Source: Dasypus novemcinctus (lineage: Eukaryota; Chordata; Mammalia; Cingulata; Dasypodidae). From it: a DNA stretch of 64,000 nucleotides. Position numbers and translations under genes: made by a program. Under the pieces are notes generated by a model. It was given only the letters and a program-made list of their open reading frames with translations. It was not told the DNA's origin and searched no databases. The stretch lies in contig NC_080673.1 of the NCBI RefSeq assembly GCF_030445035.2, positions 162,808,216-162,872,215 on the forward strand. The letters run 5' to 3'. This document shows positions 44,745 to 58,168 of this stretch, in pieces (position 1 is the first letter of the stretch; the number at the start of each line of letters is the position of its first letter).

Positions 44745-47639
44745 TTAAGAGAAAATGTCAGCATTTCTCAGCTGCAAATTCAGAGAAAAAGTTACTTTCC
44801 AGAGCTATTTTAAGTTGATATAGACTAAGACATGTAAAAAGCTGACATGTTGTGGCACTTAATAAATGTGAATTGGACCCTGCCCACCCCAGGCACATAC
44901 CCTTCCTCTTCACTCAAAATCCATGCATTCCAGTGAAAGTTAATGGCAACAGGCATGATCAATAATATTAATTGTGATGACTACTACGATCTTTATAGAA
45001 CCCTACAATGTGCCAGATTTCTGCTAATTTCTTTAAGCAAATAATTTCTAAGACTAAAGGAAATAACAAATGAAAGCACTTAGCACAATAAATTACTCAT
45101 AATAACTGCTTGGAGATTTTTCTTTCAAGTATTTATTGAATTTTTTTATTTTATAATTCCAGCCATCCTTCTCTAGACCTTTTTTTACCTTTTATTTGTG
45201 ATTAGAGAGTGTTCCAAGCAGGCACCCCACTTGAGACTTTTCTGAGCAGCGTTGATGTTCTCTCCTTGTATTTACATTCAATAGGGCCTTTCACTTGAGT
45301 TCTGCCTCTCACTAGATTTCCTTGGCCCCTGGTGACCCGAACAGACTCCTGGCCTTGTGCTGACCACAGCTCCCAGGGGGACAAATTATATTTTCAGTGA
45401 GCTGGAAATCAGTGCATTTCAATCAGGTTGTAGCTTAATATTGACAGCAGTGTTTCTTTCCTTATTTACTTTTCAACGTTGTAGATGTTTGCCCCCGCCC
45501 CCCTCAGTCAGTGTACCTTTGATCATTTCACTGAAAACAACTGCCTCTTACATGACTCCATTCATTATATGATTTGAGTTATATACATTGTAGTAATTTA
45601 TTTCAGCCCTTTATTTAGGGTGTTTTCTTAAGGATTTTCAATATCATAGGTAATGACTTTGCTACCTAATGTTGTCTGGTCAGTCTCTTCTAGTAGGATT
45701 TTTTCCAATCTTCGTAACATGTATATGAATCTGATTTTCCTTTTTTCAAACACAGTCAAGAACCCAAAATGGACAGTAAATGTCCATTTTTTCACTTCTA
45801 AAATTAGAACATATCACTAATCACTGGTTCTATCTATATGCTCTAAGAGATAATCACTGATATCTATCATATTTTTTCAAATGATTATATGCCTTAAAAA
45901 CTGAAAATTTTTGTTGTTAATTGTTTTCAAATTCTAAATAACAAATGCCTGTGCATAAAATGAACTGGTAATTATATAAAAATGGAATAGAAAACAATGA
46001 GAGACCGCATGGGATCATTTTTCTTTGATAGAACCTATTTTATTTCATACTAACTTGCTCATGCAAAGATGAATGAAACTGATGATCTAAACTATGAGGA
46101 AGCTAATAACTGAACTCTAAATGTTTTTGCCTATATATTGATGTCAGCTGAGGAAACTTTTAGCAGCTGAGAAAACTATATAAATAGCTTCTTAACTACT
46201 AAACTTACTAAAATCTATTTAATTTTACTAATTTTACTAATTTATAATTTTATTTTTGCTTCTTTCTACTTGGATTATGCATTCAATAAAAGTAATATAT
46301 CTAGTCATGACTTCAAATAGCATTGTCCTCACAGATTTTTCTTTTTCATATTTTTATCATTGCTTTTGTCATGATTACTGCAATTTAGTGAAATTCATTG
46401 AATTTGGTTATATCCTAAAAACTTAGCAAACTAAAATTTTACCTTTTTTTCCTTACAAACTAAAACTCATGGTCACTGTTAAAATGTAGCTCTTACCACT
46501 CATCTTTCAGTTGTGCATTTGTTTGTTTTCTGCTGAATTATTACATTTCGCTAAAAAATAAGAAAGATAAATCCGCAGCCAAGACCTCACTGATTATATG
46601 TTTCCACTGTTAAGTAGAGCTTGGAACATCTTGTCTCTCTGTTGTGGATTACTGAAAGACCAACTTGTCTTTTATTTGGCTCTTGGAGAGCAGATGAAGC
46701 TTTAGAGGAGCTCTGAGCTTAGTCTTGCCATGTGGGAGATCTCAACATTGAAAGGGCAATTTTGAGTTGCTTTTATATAGTCCCAGCTAGATTAAGTGAA
46801 TACTATTGGACCAGACTCTGTGTTCTGAACTTAAGAGAACTGCAAATGCTTTTTCTTCTGAGCTCTTTATACCCCTGAGCCAATAAAGCAACTATATGGT
46901 GTACGAATGCAGTGTGAAAATGTTGAAGACTAGGGGATGGCAGGTGACATGTGTGTGCCTTCCTACAGACCCAATATCTATTTATGCAAAGTTCTAAGAT
47001 GAAAATTAATTAAGTTCAGTCAGAAATGAATTATTCTGTGGAGAACACCAAAGTTGATTCAAAATGGAAAACTGTCCTATTCAACTAGTATGATTATATT
47101 TACATAGAAAGCAAAATGTACACATGTATATCATTTACTTGTAGGCAGAAGCCTTTAAGCATTGTAAAAATGTCTATTTTATAAATGTGTTTCCAACAGG
47201 GTATTAAATCACAACTTTAATATTTTGACAGGACTGTTAACATTTGATAAAATGAGTCTCACAGATTAACGTCCTGATTTACAACTCCCTAGACTCAGAG
47301 CACTTAGAAGAGTATCGAGCTAAATTAGATGAAATAAATAAATGGAACATTGGTTAAAAGAAAATATTTTCTCATTCAGAAGTAGGGATGGAATACATAC
47401 CAATGAAAGGGCACTCAGTAAAAAAAAAAAATTTAAATCAAAAGAACAATGAAATTGATCATTCCAGAGGCAATAAGTTCTTATGGTTAAAATCCAAGAG
47501 TGGTAATCAAGAATGCTGGATTTAATTCTATATTCTGCTACTGAAGTTGTGTCTATCATGCTCTAGTCATTTATCCATTCTGCTCATATTGACTGAACAC
47601 CCATTACAGGAAGCAGTAATAGTGGATAGGATGAACTTT
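44745..47639. other. Mostly unassigned DNA
   Basis: A weak minus-strand MIR-like piece lies at 44965-45060 ('ctacaatgtgccagatttct'). 45200-45540 is GC-richer, unassigned. 45700-46580 is strongly AT-rich. 46640-46920 has an 'agccaataaagcaac' polyadenylation-like motif and may be an LTR relic. No coding gene seen. Confidence 0.35.
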
Positions 47640-47860
47640 TGAAGCAAGCTAAGGCATGGATTTGAATCCTGGCTCTGCCACTTGTTGCTATATGACCGTG
47701 TGGAAGTCACTTGAACCCTTGGTGCTTCAGATTCCTCGTTTGTAAAATGGTGATAATATTGGTACCTCATGCATTTCTGTACACATTAAATGAGTTGATA
47801 TGTGTAAAGTGCTTAGAACATGCTTGAAACGTATTAGGTACTATTTGCATGTTTGCTCTT
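47640..47860 (+). mobile_element. MIR SINE, nearly complete
   Basis: 'ggatttgaatcctggctctg', 'ccacttgttgctatatgacc', 'tcctcgtttgtaaaatggtg', 'attaaatgagttgatatgtg' and 'aaagtgcttagaacatgc' give the MIR core and 3' half in full order. The best-preserved MIR in the window. Confidence 0.9.
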
Positions 47861-47989
47861 TTTAATATGGAACTGATTGAAGAAACATCTATTTAGGAGT
47901 TGAAGTAAGAGAGACAAGACATGTACCTATATAAAACAGAAATAATTCTATAGTAAGTAGGATACATGTCAATCATTGCTTTTGCCTGT

Positions 47990-48565
47990 GTATTGTCCAT
48001 TATACTTCATCTAAATGCCACCCCAGTTCTTCTTTGGGGAGTCACCATTTAACACAGTCTGTGTGGTTCAAGTGAATCTAATCTTATGTCCATGCTCTGC
48101 CCCCAGCTCCTAAGGCAGGCACTGCTCCAGTCTGAGCAATAAGTATATTATATTCCATCAGCCATAGCATTTGGTGCAGGATGAATATATGAACTAATGA
48201 GTATCCAAGGAGAGAAAATACCGACATTTTTGCTGATCTATTTAATTGAAGAAGCTCTTTTTTTTGGTAGGGTTCCTAGTTTTGATAATGATGTAAACCT
48301 AGAGCCTCGAGGAACCATACAAGAGACAGCTTGCATAAGAATGAAGTAAATCTAAAGAAAACTGTGTCAACAGATGGAAGAAGAGAGAGGGGGCAGAAAG
48401 AGAGCAAGAGACAGAGATCTTATGACATCATTTGAACTCTTGGGTGTACCTGAAACTGCAATAAACAAGTCTATGATCTTGAACTTCATTAATGAATAAA
48501 TTCTTATATTTCTTAAATGAGTATGAGTCATATATCTCCCCCTTGCAGCCAAGAGTTCTTATTAT
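47990..48565 (+). mobile_element. Ancient mammalian interspersed repeat, unnamed
   Basis: From 'ggggagtcaccatttaacac' and 'ctgtgtggttcaagtgaatc' through 'gaggaaccatacaagagaca' and 'agagacagagatcttatgac' to 'aatgaataaattcttatatt' and 'cccccttgcagccaagagtt', the order matches one mammalian-wide repeat I recall as a single element of about 600 bp ending 'CAATAAATTC...CTTGCAACC(G/A)AAAGAGT'. Family name not assigned. Confidence 0.45.
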
Positions 48566-48899
48566 TACATAGGAGTGAATATTTGCCGTAAGAGATGTGC
48601 AAAAACTGTATGATTAATGTCTTAAACATTGAAGGGCTGCCACTTTGAAGGGCATTGAGCCCAAATATTATCAGAACTTTAAAGGTCCTTGGCTTTTAAA
48701 TTTCATTATATACAAGATTTTTCTGTGGAAGCAAAAAATTTTAATTTAATATTTGCTTTAACTTCTCTTCAGAGCACTTTCATAGAGGGTGTTTCTCTAT
48801 CAGACTGTGTCACAGAGTCTTTCTCAACTATAAAGGCTGAACTGTCCATCTCTCCTTAGTTTTCCCACACTTTCTGTTCATAAAGCATCATCATGTTGG

Positions 48900-49050
48900 A
48901 TTTAAATTTATGTTTTTTCATATATATCTCCCCAGTGGGACTTTGGGCCCCTTGAGAACACAAACAATGCCATATTCACCTTTGCATCCTTTGAACCTAC
49001 CACAAAACCTGAAATATAGGAATGCTAAATATTTGTTAAAGAATAAAATT
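48900..49050 (+). mobile_element. L2 3' end
   Basis: 'tgggccccttgagaacacaa', 'tttgcatcctttgaacctac' and 'aatgctaaatatttgttaaa' follow the L2 terminus (CTCCTTGAGGGCAGGGAC, TTTGTATCC, AATAAATATTTGTTG). Confidence 0.65.
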
Positions 49051-49164
49051 TGAGGACCAGGACACTAAGAACTGAAAATCGGACTAATAATAATTGTCAT
49101 TTCATGATATTACTATTATGTTAGACAGAAACATGTTGGAGACCAGGAAAAAGTAAAAGAATTT

Positions 49165-49262
49165 TCTTTGCTCTGTATTTGACTCATATTTTTTAATGTA
49201 ATATTTTGTGTGATCTTTGTATCTTTAAAAAAAAGACAATTAAAAAATTTGCTAAAAAAAGC
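49165..49262 (+). mobile_element. Very short L1 3' end
   Basis: 'gactcatattttttaatgta' and 'ttgtgtgatctttgtatctt' followed by an A-rich tail equal the last bases of the L1 family at 44221-44727. Possible flanking duplication aaagtaaaagaatt / aaagtaaaaaaaaatt, weak because it is A-rich. Confidence 0.5.
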
Positions 49263-49278
49263 AAAGTAAAAAAAAATT

Positions 49279-50919
49279 AAGCTTATCACATCTAAAAATA
49301 ATTGAGGAGATGATATCGCTAAATAAACCAAAGTTCAGTGCATTATCATCAAAGCATCATTTAATCTGGAAGTTATAATCATTCTACATATATAGGCACC
49401 TAAAATAGAAATTCTATTGGACAATATCAGGCCACTTAGAAAAAAATAAAATATCTGTGTGTCAAAAAAAGTAAAAGAATAGGGTAAAAGTGATTTGGCT
49501 CAGTCTCAATTGTGAGGTGCTTATTCCATGCTGGACTATTCCACGTGGATATTTTCTTTTGGTCTGTACTACATTCTAGCTTTTCTTTTCCTTTCAATTC
49601 CAGTTTGACCATTTCTTAACCCTTTACAACTTACCACCTCCTCCCTCTCCTCTCTTTGCCCCCTAGTCACTATATGATGCTCCCTCACTTCTCCTTCTCT
49701 GATGGATAGAAGGGTCGTTCTTTCATTTCCATCCTTTTAAAGGGTCCTGTTCCGAAATAGAATTGGTGTAGGTTGGGGGTGTATCAATTGGCAGTAGTAG
49801 GGGTGTGGGAGAAAGCAGACTTTACATCTGCAAATGTATGAGGAAGAGGGAATCCATTTATGGAGATCTGACCTTAGAATATACTACGTACAATACCATC
49901 AGTGGATCCACTATCTTTATTCCTGAGAATAAATAAGGAAAAACAGTTATACCTCTTTCTCTGTTTCCCTTGCATTTCCTAATGTCCTTACTTTATCCTT
50001 GCAAGTCCTGATGAAGGGGTGAGGAAAGAAGACAGAATCTGTCTTACCCCAACCAAATGAAACTAATCTGGAGTTCTAATTAGTGAATAGCATTGGGAAA
50101 CTAAATATTCTGTCCTGTGACAAGAAATGTCTTTGGCCCATTTATGGTCCACTGACATTGTCAATTTCTGTGGTGGCAAACTCTTTCATCTGGTATTGTG
50201 AGCTGCTGGCTTATGTTCCTGAGGAAGAAGAACCAGTAAATGGCAGTGGCTCCTTAGCACTGAATAAAATTCACAAATGTGTGTAGAGGAGTTATTCAAT
50301 AAGTCTACACTTAGGGACAAAAAAATAGCACAAAAATTCAGATCACGGAAGATTGAATACACTTGCTTTGAAAGTGCTTTCCTGATAATCATTAATTTTT
50401 TATGATGACAATAAACTATCAATGTATACTGACACCATTCTAAGGAAAACACGCGAATACCTGTATTACAAGGAAGCCACAGATAAAGATTTTTTTCTTT
50501 TATGAAGCAGTTAACAATTACTCTTCCAGGCAACTATTACGACCAAGCACAGAAATGTACACTGTCACTACTTGGAAAAATTCATGTCATTTGTTACGCG
50601 ATAAAGGTGTATATAGATCATTGAATAACCAAAACCATGATGGAAACTGCATTCAATCTGGAGGATAGTTGATTCAGCAGTGTAAAATTTATGGACAAGG
50701 AGTAGCATGTTTCCTTTAGAATCCTGGAGAATAATGAGGGCTTTGATGTATTTCAGTACTGAACACACCCTTTAAACACAAATTCATAAATGGAGTTTTG
50801 TATACATCATCATTTTTCAAAAAAACAATTTTAATTTTCTGTTGGGTTTCAGATTCCTTTTAAGTTATTATCTCTGACTGTCAACCTTATGGAAAAGTAA
50901 CACCAGTACTAATGGTAAT
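49279..50919. other. Unassigned DNA
   Basis: No gene or named repeat. The 115-codon minus frame (50186-50533) has no recognised features. Confidence 0.45.
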
Positions 50920-51180
50920 AATAATAATAGCTGACATTCATTGAGTGTTTGCTATATGTTACATACTATGCTAAGCATAGATTATCCTATTTACTGCTTA
51001 CAACAACCCTAAAGAATTAGGTACTTAACTTGTCCTCATTTCATGGATAAGGAAATTGAGGAATATTGAGATAAATTAATTGGCCCCAAGATCACACAGG
51101 TAAGGACTAGCAAAGCTTTGTTTCTTACTCAAGATTTCTATCTCCAGAGCTGGCCCTCTTAACACTGAACTGAAAATTGC
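50920..51180 (-). mobile_element. MIR SINE
   Basis: Plus strand reads reverse MIR: 'ctgacattcattgagtgttt', 'cttacaacaaccctaaagaa', 'catggataaggaaattgagg', 'aagatcacacaggtaagg' and 'ccagagctggccctcttaac'. Nearly complete. Confidence 0.85.
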
Positions 51181-54100
51181 AGGTCAATTTAAAGAATAAC
51201 AATTTTTACAATGATAAGTTTGACCTATGCAGTTAGTAGTAAGCAGGTACTAGAAGAGACATTTTGACTTTTCAAGTTCTCTTTAAATCCAGATTTGTCT
51301 GAGTGGAAATTATTATGAACTCCTTAGTATGTAGGACCTGACTCTGGTTAATAACTGGTTTCTGTCAATACACTGTAGTATTTGAAGTACCTGGACTCCA
51401 TTTAAACCATTAATAGCCTCCAACTACCATAGTTCCTGGTGATCTATCTTTAACTTTTTCATTACATAGGATAAAACACCAACTGCAGGAAAGCCATTAA
51501 ATAGAGTAATAAGCTATGCCAACAGGAAAGAGGCAACAGCTTTCAGAGTAAAGAATTCCTCAAGCAGTCATTTTTTTCCCGAAAGATTGCTTGAAGCCCT
51601 GCCTTCCCTTAGTGATTTTGCAGTTGTTTCTTCCATCTGTAAGAGGGTGAGTAGAGCAAGCTACTTCTTCTCTTTCTTCCCACCAGCTTGTACATTTTAA
51701 CCAAAGATTCTTTCTGGAATTAATGTACCAATCTTTTACTGGGTAAACATATGTATATCCTGGTAGCTGCCTTCTCTGCAGAAGGTAAGTATGCTGTAGT
51801 TATTTTTCAGGAAAATAAGCAATGTGTGCATCTATATGTCAGACATGTGTGTGTTTGTGTGTGTACCATATCTCTCAGTTTACCTATCCACTTCTCTAGG
51901 AAAATACATGTCTATATAAAAACTTATTTTGGAGAATTATTTTCAATCCTTTCCTTTAAAATCTCCTCCAATTTCATATGAATAAAAAGAGGGAATACAA
52001 GTGGGCATACAAATGAATAAACAGTAATTTGTCCCAGATTGATTATTTAGAATTAAAATAATAAAAGAGTGAAAAAAAATCATGGACATAAGGTCAAGAA
52101 TTTATGGTTTCACCAACAACTCTACTTGGATTCTTCCTCTTGCTTTCTCTCTAGACAAATTTCTAAATGTTTTGCACTTTTATTTCTAATCAGTGTCTGC
52201 TTTTCAGAGGTAATAGAGAAAGTACAAGTCAATGTGATTCCTCTTACTTACCCTTGAATCCAGCCCCACACCCAGGGCTTTGAATTATAAACTTGGGGTC
52301 TATCTCTGTTTGCCCCTGGAGGCTTTACTGACTCACCTTCAGTCAACTATACACAGTTTATTTCCTGATTCCTTGAATTTGTCTTTTGGTTTCAGCATTT
52401 CAACTCAACACTGGGGGTTGGGGGTTGGGAGAGGGAGCAATGCTACAAAAGTTAAGCAACGACATCAACCTATCTTGTTTTACTATCCAAATCTGGACAA
52501 ACACTTTTGGAGAAAGCCTAACAGCAAAAATCAGATTTTGTGTTCATTTGAAATATACATAATTCCATTTCATGGCAAGTTATTCCAAACTATAAATTCT
52601 GAATAATTTTGTTTCTTTGTTTGTTTAAGCAGCCCTTTGTTAAAAGTTCTTTCTAAAATCTGTATTCTGCTCCCTTTAATTAACCAATGCTATAGGCCTT
52701 TATTGCTGAGCTTGTGGTTTTCAGACCAGTGTGTATAACGGGCCCTTTATTTGGAACTTTTCAAGGCAAATGGCACTTCTTGGAGTTCATATGGGCTTCA
52801 TTTCAGTAACTGGTGAGTGCCACCAGGGAGTAACAGTATAATGTGCCTTATCGCTAGAAAGAAGATTGCATTTAATATTTATCATGAAGACTGGGGACTC
52901 CCCAGGCACTTGAGCCACTATATTTCTTTTTATAGCATAAGGAAGGTTTGCCTGCACATTTTTCCCCCATCAAGTAGATTGACAGATAATACATTTTTTT
53001 TTTATGTGGGTAGACATGAACTTACAGGTTAAGCAATAATAAGGGCATATGTAAAGTGGCACACAAATCCACAGGAAAGCCAGTGACACTGGGAAGGAAA
53101 ACCTTCTCCTATTTACAAAATGTCCTCAATAAAATACCATGAATCTTGGCATTAGTCCTGAAAGCCAGGTTTTTTGATTCCCCCTTTCTTGTAAGATATT
53201 CCATTTGCTTCTGCGATGCAGTAAATGTCTGGCTTTAGGTTATGTCCCAAGGCCATTTCCATGGTGCTTGAATGCATTTGTACTGCTATCTAGGCACTCA
53301 AGAGTTCATAGAAATATTATGTGCAACAAAGCTCCAAAGTGAAAAGGCAAAAAGAAATCACACAACATTTTGAGAAATAATTCATCATTCACAGTGGCAT
53401 CTAAGCAGATATTAATTATCCTGTGAAAAAAGAACAAAGCTGTTTCTAAGTCAAAATATTGAGCCTCATGCTGGGTTATATATTATGCATTATTTATCTA
53501 AGTGGTGTCTAGAAAAAAAATAATTGTTTGCAGGATTCCACCACCACACACAGCCTAGTGGTTCTGACTCATTCCTCTGACTCATCAACCCCATACTGTT
53601 CCCTTTGGATAAATTAGGCACAGTGGGAAGATATTGATCATTAAAACAGTTTTATGGGGTTAACTTTCCCATTAGTGCTAGAAGGAATTCTGATTTTTGA
53701 GATGTCTCTTGTAATCTAATCAAATAACCACTCTGCCTCTATGAATTTGCCAAAAATATATTTTATAAGAATTCCACAAAATAATTTGCAATGCTGAATA
53801 ATGAAACCATTATGGAAGCATGGTAGTTAAATATTTATGATTTTTAGGCAAAAGGTATAATTATATATTATTCTTTCTGAAATCACACATACAACCTAAG
53901 TAGGTTCTATAATGTACTTTATGCAATTCATTAATAAAAGCTTTATTATGGAATTACTGTCAATATTTTTCTGGCATAGAGAGAGGAGAGTTTTGGTTTG
54001 TCCTATAAATTAAGATGAATACTTATTTTTATCTATCGCCTTTTAGTTAGTACTATGCTTGCACCAATGTGGCTTCCACATTAAGATAGCGACTAGTGTT

Positions 54101-54539
54101 ATATTTGCTTACAAGTTAATTGAATGGTATTGTTCTCATTTTGAAGATAAGCAATTTTATTATATGATGTTGGAAGTACTTATACAGAAGAACTCATAGA
54201 ATGACAGCCTTGGTTATAAAATAAAATTTCAAGAAAATGAAATGAAAAGAAAATAGAAAAAAAGTTAATTATCATCCTCATGCTACTGTCACTTATAATG
54301 ATCCCAATGATAACAAAAATGATTTCATCTCACCCTTAAGAAAGAGGCATTCTGCTTTCATCCTGCTTCTAATATGTACCTCATAATGCCTCCAGTTGAA
54401 ATAAAACAAGTGTGCTAAACCTTTGCCTGGAAGATAGAGAGCCCACAATATTAAAGCAAGTTATGTGGCTAACACTTTAAAATATTTCCTTCCTTTTTTC
54501 AGTTTGCACATATGGAAAAAATAATCAAATGTTTAGGTT
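51181..54539. other. Long stretch without recognised repeats
   Basis: About 3.3 kb with no family I know and no credible coding frame. A short GT run lies at 51846-51864. 52680-53600 contains even-composition blocks (for example around 53395-53480, with 'gcagatattaattatcctgt') of the kind seen in single-copy, possibly conserved, non-coding DNA. Conservation cannot be judged from one sequence. Confidence 0.45.
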
Positions 54540-54660
54540 AGTTATTAATATTCATTGAACATGTATCTACTGTGCCCCAGGCATTACTCCACACTTGTGA
54601 TATATAAGATAAAAGACAAAAATTTCTGTCCTCATGGAGGTTGCATTCTTTTGCTTTACC
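54540..54660 (+). mobile_element. Ancient repeat fragment, probably L1ME-type
   Basis: 'attcattgaacatgtatcta', 'ctgtgccccaggcattactc' and 'ctgtcctcatggaggttgca' recall the same ancient repeat as 31305-31640. Confidence 0.5.
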
Positions 54661-54780
54661 TGAAATCAGACCAGGATGGAGAACTATGGCGCAGTAAAAT
54701 TTTAACAATCACCATACTTCCAAACAAAAGGACTTGATGCCATACCAGTCAGTGTCTGGGGGAATCATGGACATTTAACA

Positions 54781-55000
54781 GAACATTCACACACACATTC
54801 ACACTCAGAGAGAGAGATGAATACGTCTGTATGTGTGTATGATATATTATACATACATACCTATAGAGATGTATGCATATAGCTGTGTGTATGTAAAGAT
54901 ACATTCCTGTTTTATAGGTGATTATATATGATAATATAGCATTATTATTGTAAATATTTATGTTATTCTTTTATATATGTATATTTATATGTATGTGCTT
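54781..55000. repeat. CA/TA-rich low-complexity region
   Basis: (CA)n at 54788-54800, then mixed TATA/TGTG runs to about 55000. Confidence 0.8.
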
Positions 55001-55624
55001 GTTTATTTCAAGACTATAATTTCTGTTAATATTTCTTTAAGAGATAAGATATATTTAGTAAAAAAAGTCTGAGTATATCAATACCACCCTTGTTTCAGTG
55101 ACCTGATAAAATATAGTACAATCTTAGTGAATAGGTTCTATATTCAAAGCTGTTTTCTCAATTGTTTTAAGCTCTTTGACTACCAGAACAAATGGTGCAA
55201 AAAGTTATTCATTTGTCCTAGAAAATTATAAATGTAGAAATAGAAAATACAGTCTATATAAAACTGAATCTTTTTTTAAAGAATTATGAATACAATCATT
55301 AACATGCCAAGGATAATTTTTCCCCAGGCATGTGTTAGTAGCTATGGCTGCAGAAACTATTTGTAATTGTTCTGTGTAGAGCTCATAAATTTTCTTCTTG
55401 TATCCGGAAAGTAAAAGTTTCATGGAACTGAGTGAGCACTAGCTGCTACTTTTGATCCTCAACAGAAACCTATGTCAGATAGAGAAATTTGTCACTTCCT
55501 GGTCTTCCACATGCTTTCATTATACTAAAAATATTTGAAGGATATATAGACAACAACTTACAAAAAAAATTTTATAGGGACTATTCATTGATAACTTGGA
55601 TTATGACCTGGATTATAAGATTAA
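55001..55624. other. Unassigned AT-rich DNA
   Basis: No feature recognised. Confidence 0.5.
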
Positions 55625-55815
55625 TGTTAATGCTGAGGTACAGTTTTGGATCAGTGAATGAACTTCTAATCTCAGCTCCATGACTGTGACCTTAAGCAAG
55701 TCATTTAATATCCCTAAGCCCAGTTTCCTCAAATAAAATACAGATAATAACCTCAGCCTTGAAGATCTATTGTGAGGATTTCGTAAGAACAATACCAATC
55801 CCTCAAGTGGTTATT
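55625..55815 (+). mobile_element. MIR SINE
   Basis: 'tgtgaccttaagcaagtcat', 'ttaatatccctaagcccagt', 'ttcctcaaataaaatacaga' and 'attgtgaggatttcgtaaga' in MIR order. Confidence 0.8.
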
Positions 55816-56164
55816 ATTTAATATTTAGTCAAGGTTTGTTGTCAGCTATAATCTTCCTTCTCAGAAGAACACAGGGAAGGTAGAGAAACAATGAAGAATT
55901 TCCATTGCTGCTGCAATTGTTGACGGGTTGGTGGACAAGTTGTCAGGGCAACTAAGGAATGATGGTATTTAATTTATTGTGTACTATTTTTAGGTTTGGG
56001 GACATGAGGTCTTCACTTACAGAAAACAGAAAAATTTGGATTTAGGTTAGACTTATAGACAGCATCTTTTAGACCCAATTAACCTAGAAAATGGCAGAGT
56101 TGGCCTCAGATTCAAAACCCAAGTTCTTGATTTCTAAATTCACTAAGAAGTTCTTGGATAGCAC

Positions 56165-56640
56165 AGTATATTTGTTACCTATTCCTGTGTAACAAATAAC
56201 CACACATGCCGTGGCTTAAAGCAATATATATTAATATCTCAGTTTCCATGGGTCAGAAGTCTGGGCATGGCTTTTTGTTGTGTCTTCTGCTCAGGGTCTC
56301 ACAGGGCTCTAGTCAAGGTGTCAGTTGGCTGGTGCATCAGTCTATCCGAAGGTCAGAGTACTCTTCCATGATCTATTGTTGCATGGAACATGCTCCATGT
56401 CACTGTTGTCAGAATTCATTTCCTTGTGTTTGTACAACTGAACTCTTCAGCATCTAGAAACTTCCCCCTCTCCATAGGCAGTTTACAAGATGGCAATTTG
56501 CTTCCATGAGGTCTGCAGAAGAATTTCTTTGAAATCCACTTTCTTTAAAGGTCTCACCTGATTAAGGAAGGCTTACCCAGGATACTCTACCTCTTGATGA
56601 ACTCAAAGTCAGCTCATTAAGGACCTTAATTTTGTTAAAA
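56165..56640 (-). mobile_element. MLT1-type (ERVL-MaLR) LTR
   Basis: Plus strand is the reverse of MLT1: 'ttacctattcctgtgtaaca', 'gtggcttaaagcaatatata', 'ctcagtttccatgggtcaga', 'cagggtctcacagggctcta' and 'caaggtgtcagttggctggt'. Further inside, 'ctccataggcagtttacaag' and 'atggcaatttgcttccatga'. No duplication identified. Ends approximate. Confidence 0.75.
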
Positions 56641-56644
56641 AATA

Positions 56645-56700
56645 CCTGTGCCAGATAAAATACAGGACACCCAGGTAAATTTGAACTTTAGATAAACAAT
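56645..56700. mobile_element. Possible DNA-transposon terminal fragment
   Basis: 'ccagataaaatacaggacac', 'ccaggtaaatttgaacttta' and 'gataaacaatgaa' match the start of a palindromic-ended mammalian DNA repeat that I remember but cannot name. Only one terminus is visible. Confidence 0.35.
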
Positions 56701-57769
56701 GAAGTGTTTGTTTTCAAATTTTTGCTGTCTACAGTATGTTGTCCTTCCAAAATTTAGATCCACTCTCTTAATAAACATACTGTTTTCCTTCTGTATAACC
56801 TCCAATTCCTTAACTTCTTTCCATTTTTCAGCCCAAAGATCAAAAACTGCTAGTCAAGACCAAATCTACATGTATGTGAGTGTGTGTGGATAGTAGTAGT
56901 AGGCTAGCATTATTATTTGTTTATTTTATTTAAATTAATTTAGCCAGGGCTTATTCCTTCTAGTTGTTATAGGCCCTTCTTGCTACCACTGCTATCTGAT
57001 ATCCATTCCTAATTGTTCATTATTTCCTCTCACAAATCCTGATAGGTATTTAAGTTTGTGTTCCTTGTTGAGTTCATTAGCCATGACTTGCTCTCATTTG
57101 CTTCCCTATATTGATTGGACAATCTAATTAGTCATGTTGACATCAACAATGCTTAAAATTGTGAGCCCCTTCTTTACTCAATATTCTAGGGTTTCCATCT
57201 CTGCTTTGCAGGATTCCAATCTCTATCACCTGCTATAGATAACGTAACCCAACTCTTGCCTGTGGTTTCAATAACTGTGTAACTCTTGAACCTATATGTT
57301 GCCTTGAGTGGTGAGATTTATCTTTCTTGGCTTTCCTGGCATATGCACCATAGGAATCTACCCTAACCTTTTTCATTTCACCTGTTACTCTCTACAGATG
57401 AATAACAATCTGGGGGATTGAGAACACTCCAATACCCCAAACTTTAGTTTTTCTCTTTCCAGCTTCAAAATCAGTTCTCTTTCTTTTCCTGCCTCCCTTT
57501 GTTTCCCTTCTGTGAAGATGGAAGATTGTATATCCTCATTTCCAAGACTAATCCTCTCCCTGAGCTCTTTTATTGGTTTAATATAGTTTAAGGATTAGAG
57601 AAAATGATTTTCAAATCCTGCCTTGGATATCTGGCTCAAGTCTAATATTTTACTGATGGAGCTTAATTGTTCTTAACCTCAGGTTTTGTTTTGAAAATTT
57701 GTATTTCTCTATGGAATATTCCCCCAAAAATCAAATTTATTGGTGATACCATTATGACGTCTGTGTCCC
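56701..57769. other. Unassigned DNA
   Basis: No gene or known family. A short block at 57728-57755 is shared with 58690-58730 (see repeated module). Confidence 0.45.
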
Positions 57770-57968
57770 AAAATTATTTTTAAACCTTCAGTTGGGCAAT
57801 TGCTACCTTGTCACATCCAGTTTGTTATGCATCTATTTATACATCAGTCCATACCTCTGGTCTATAAGCAACTCCAAGATAAGGGCATGGTCTTATTAAT
57901 ACTTTTATCCCTACTATACAGTCCTTGATTGATAATTGGATTTAATGAGTACTTATGAAAGAAATAAA
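57770..57968 (+). mobile_element. L2 3' end
   Basis: 'ctataagcaactccaagata', 'agggcatggtcttattaata', 'cttttatccctactatacag' and 'gagtacttatgaaagaaata' are in L2 3'-terminal order. Confidence 0.6.
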
Positions 57969-58168
57969 TGCCAGTTCTTTTTTCAAATACCTTTACTAGC
58001 ATGTATTATTCCTCACGTTTGCCTGTTTGATTCAGAGTCTTGGTGGTAGTGTTCAGATGAGTATCTGTGTTGCTCATCATGCCTCCATGGACCCACAGAG
58101 GTCCTGGGTGGGGGATATCTCTGTCCAATATAATTAGTAACATTTGCTGATAATTTTTTAAGTGAAAA

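Noticed and set aside
44348-44764. 138-codon minus-strand open frame
   Set aside because: Entirely within the L1 3' end at 44221-44727 and antisense to it.
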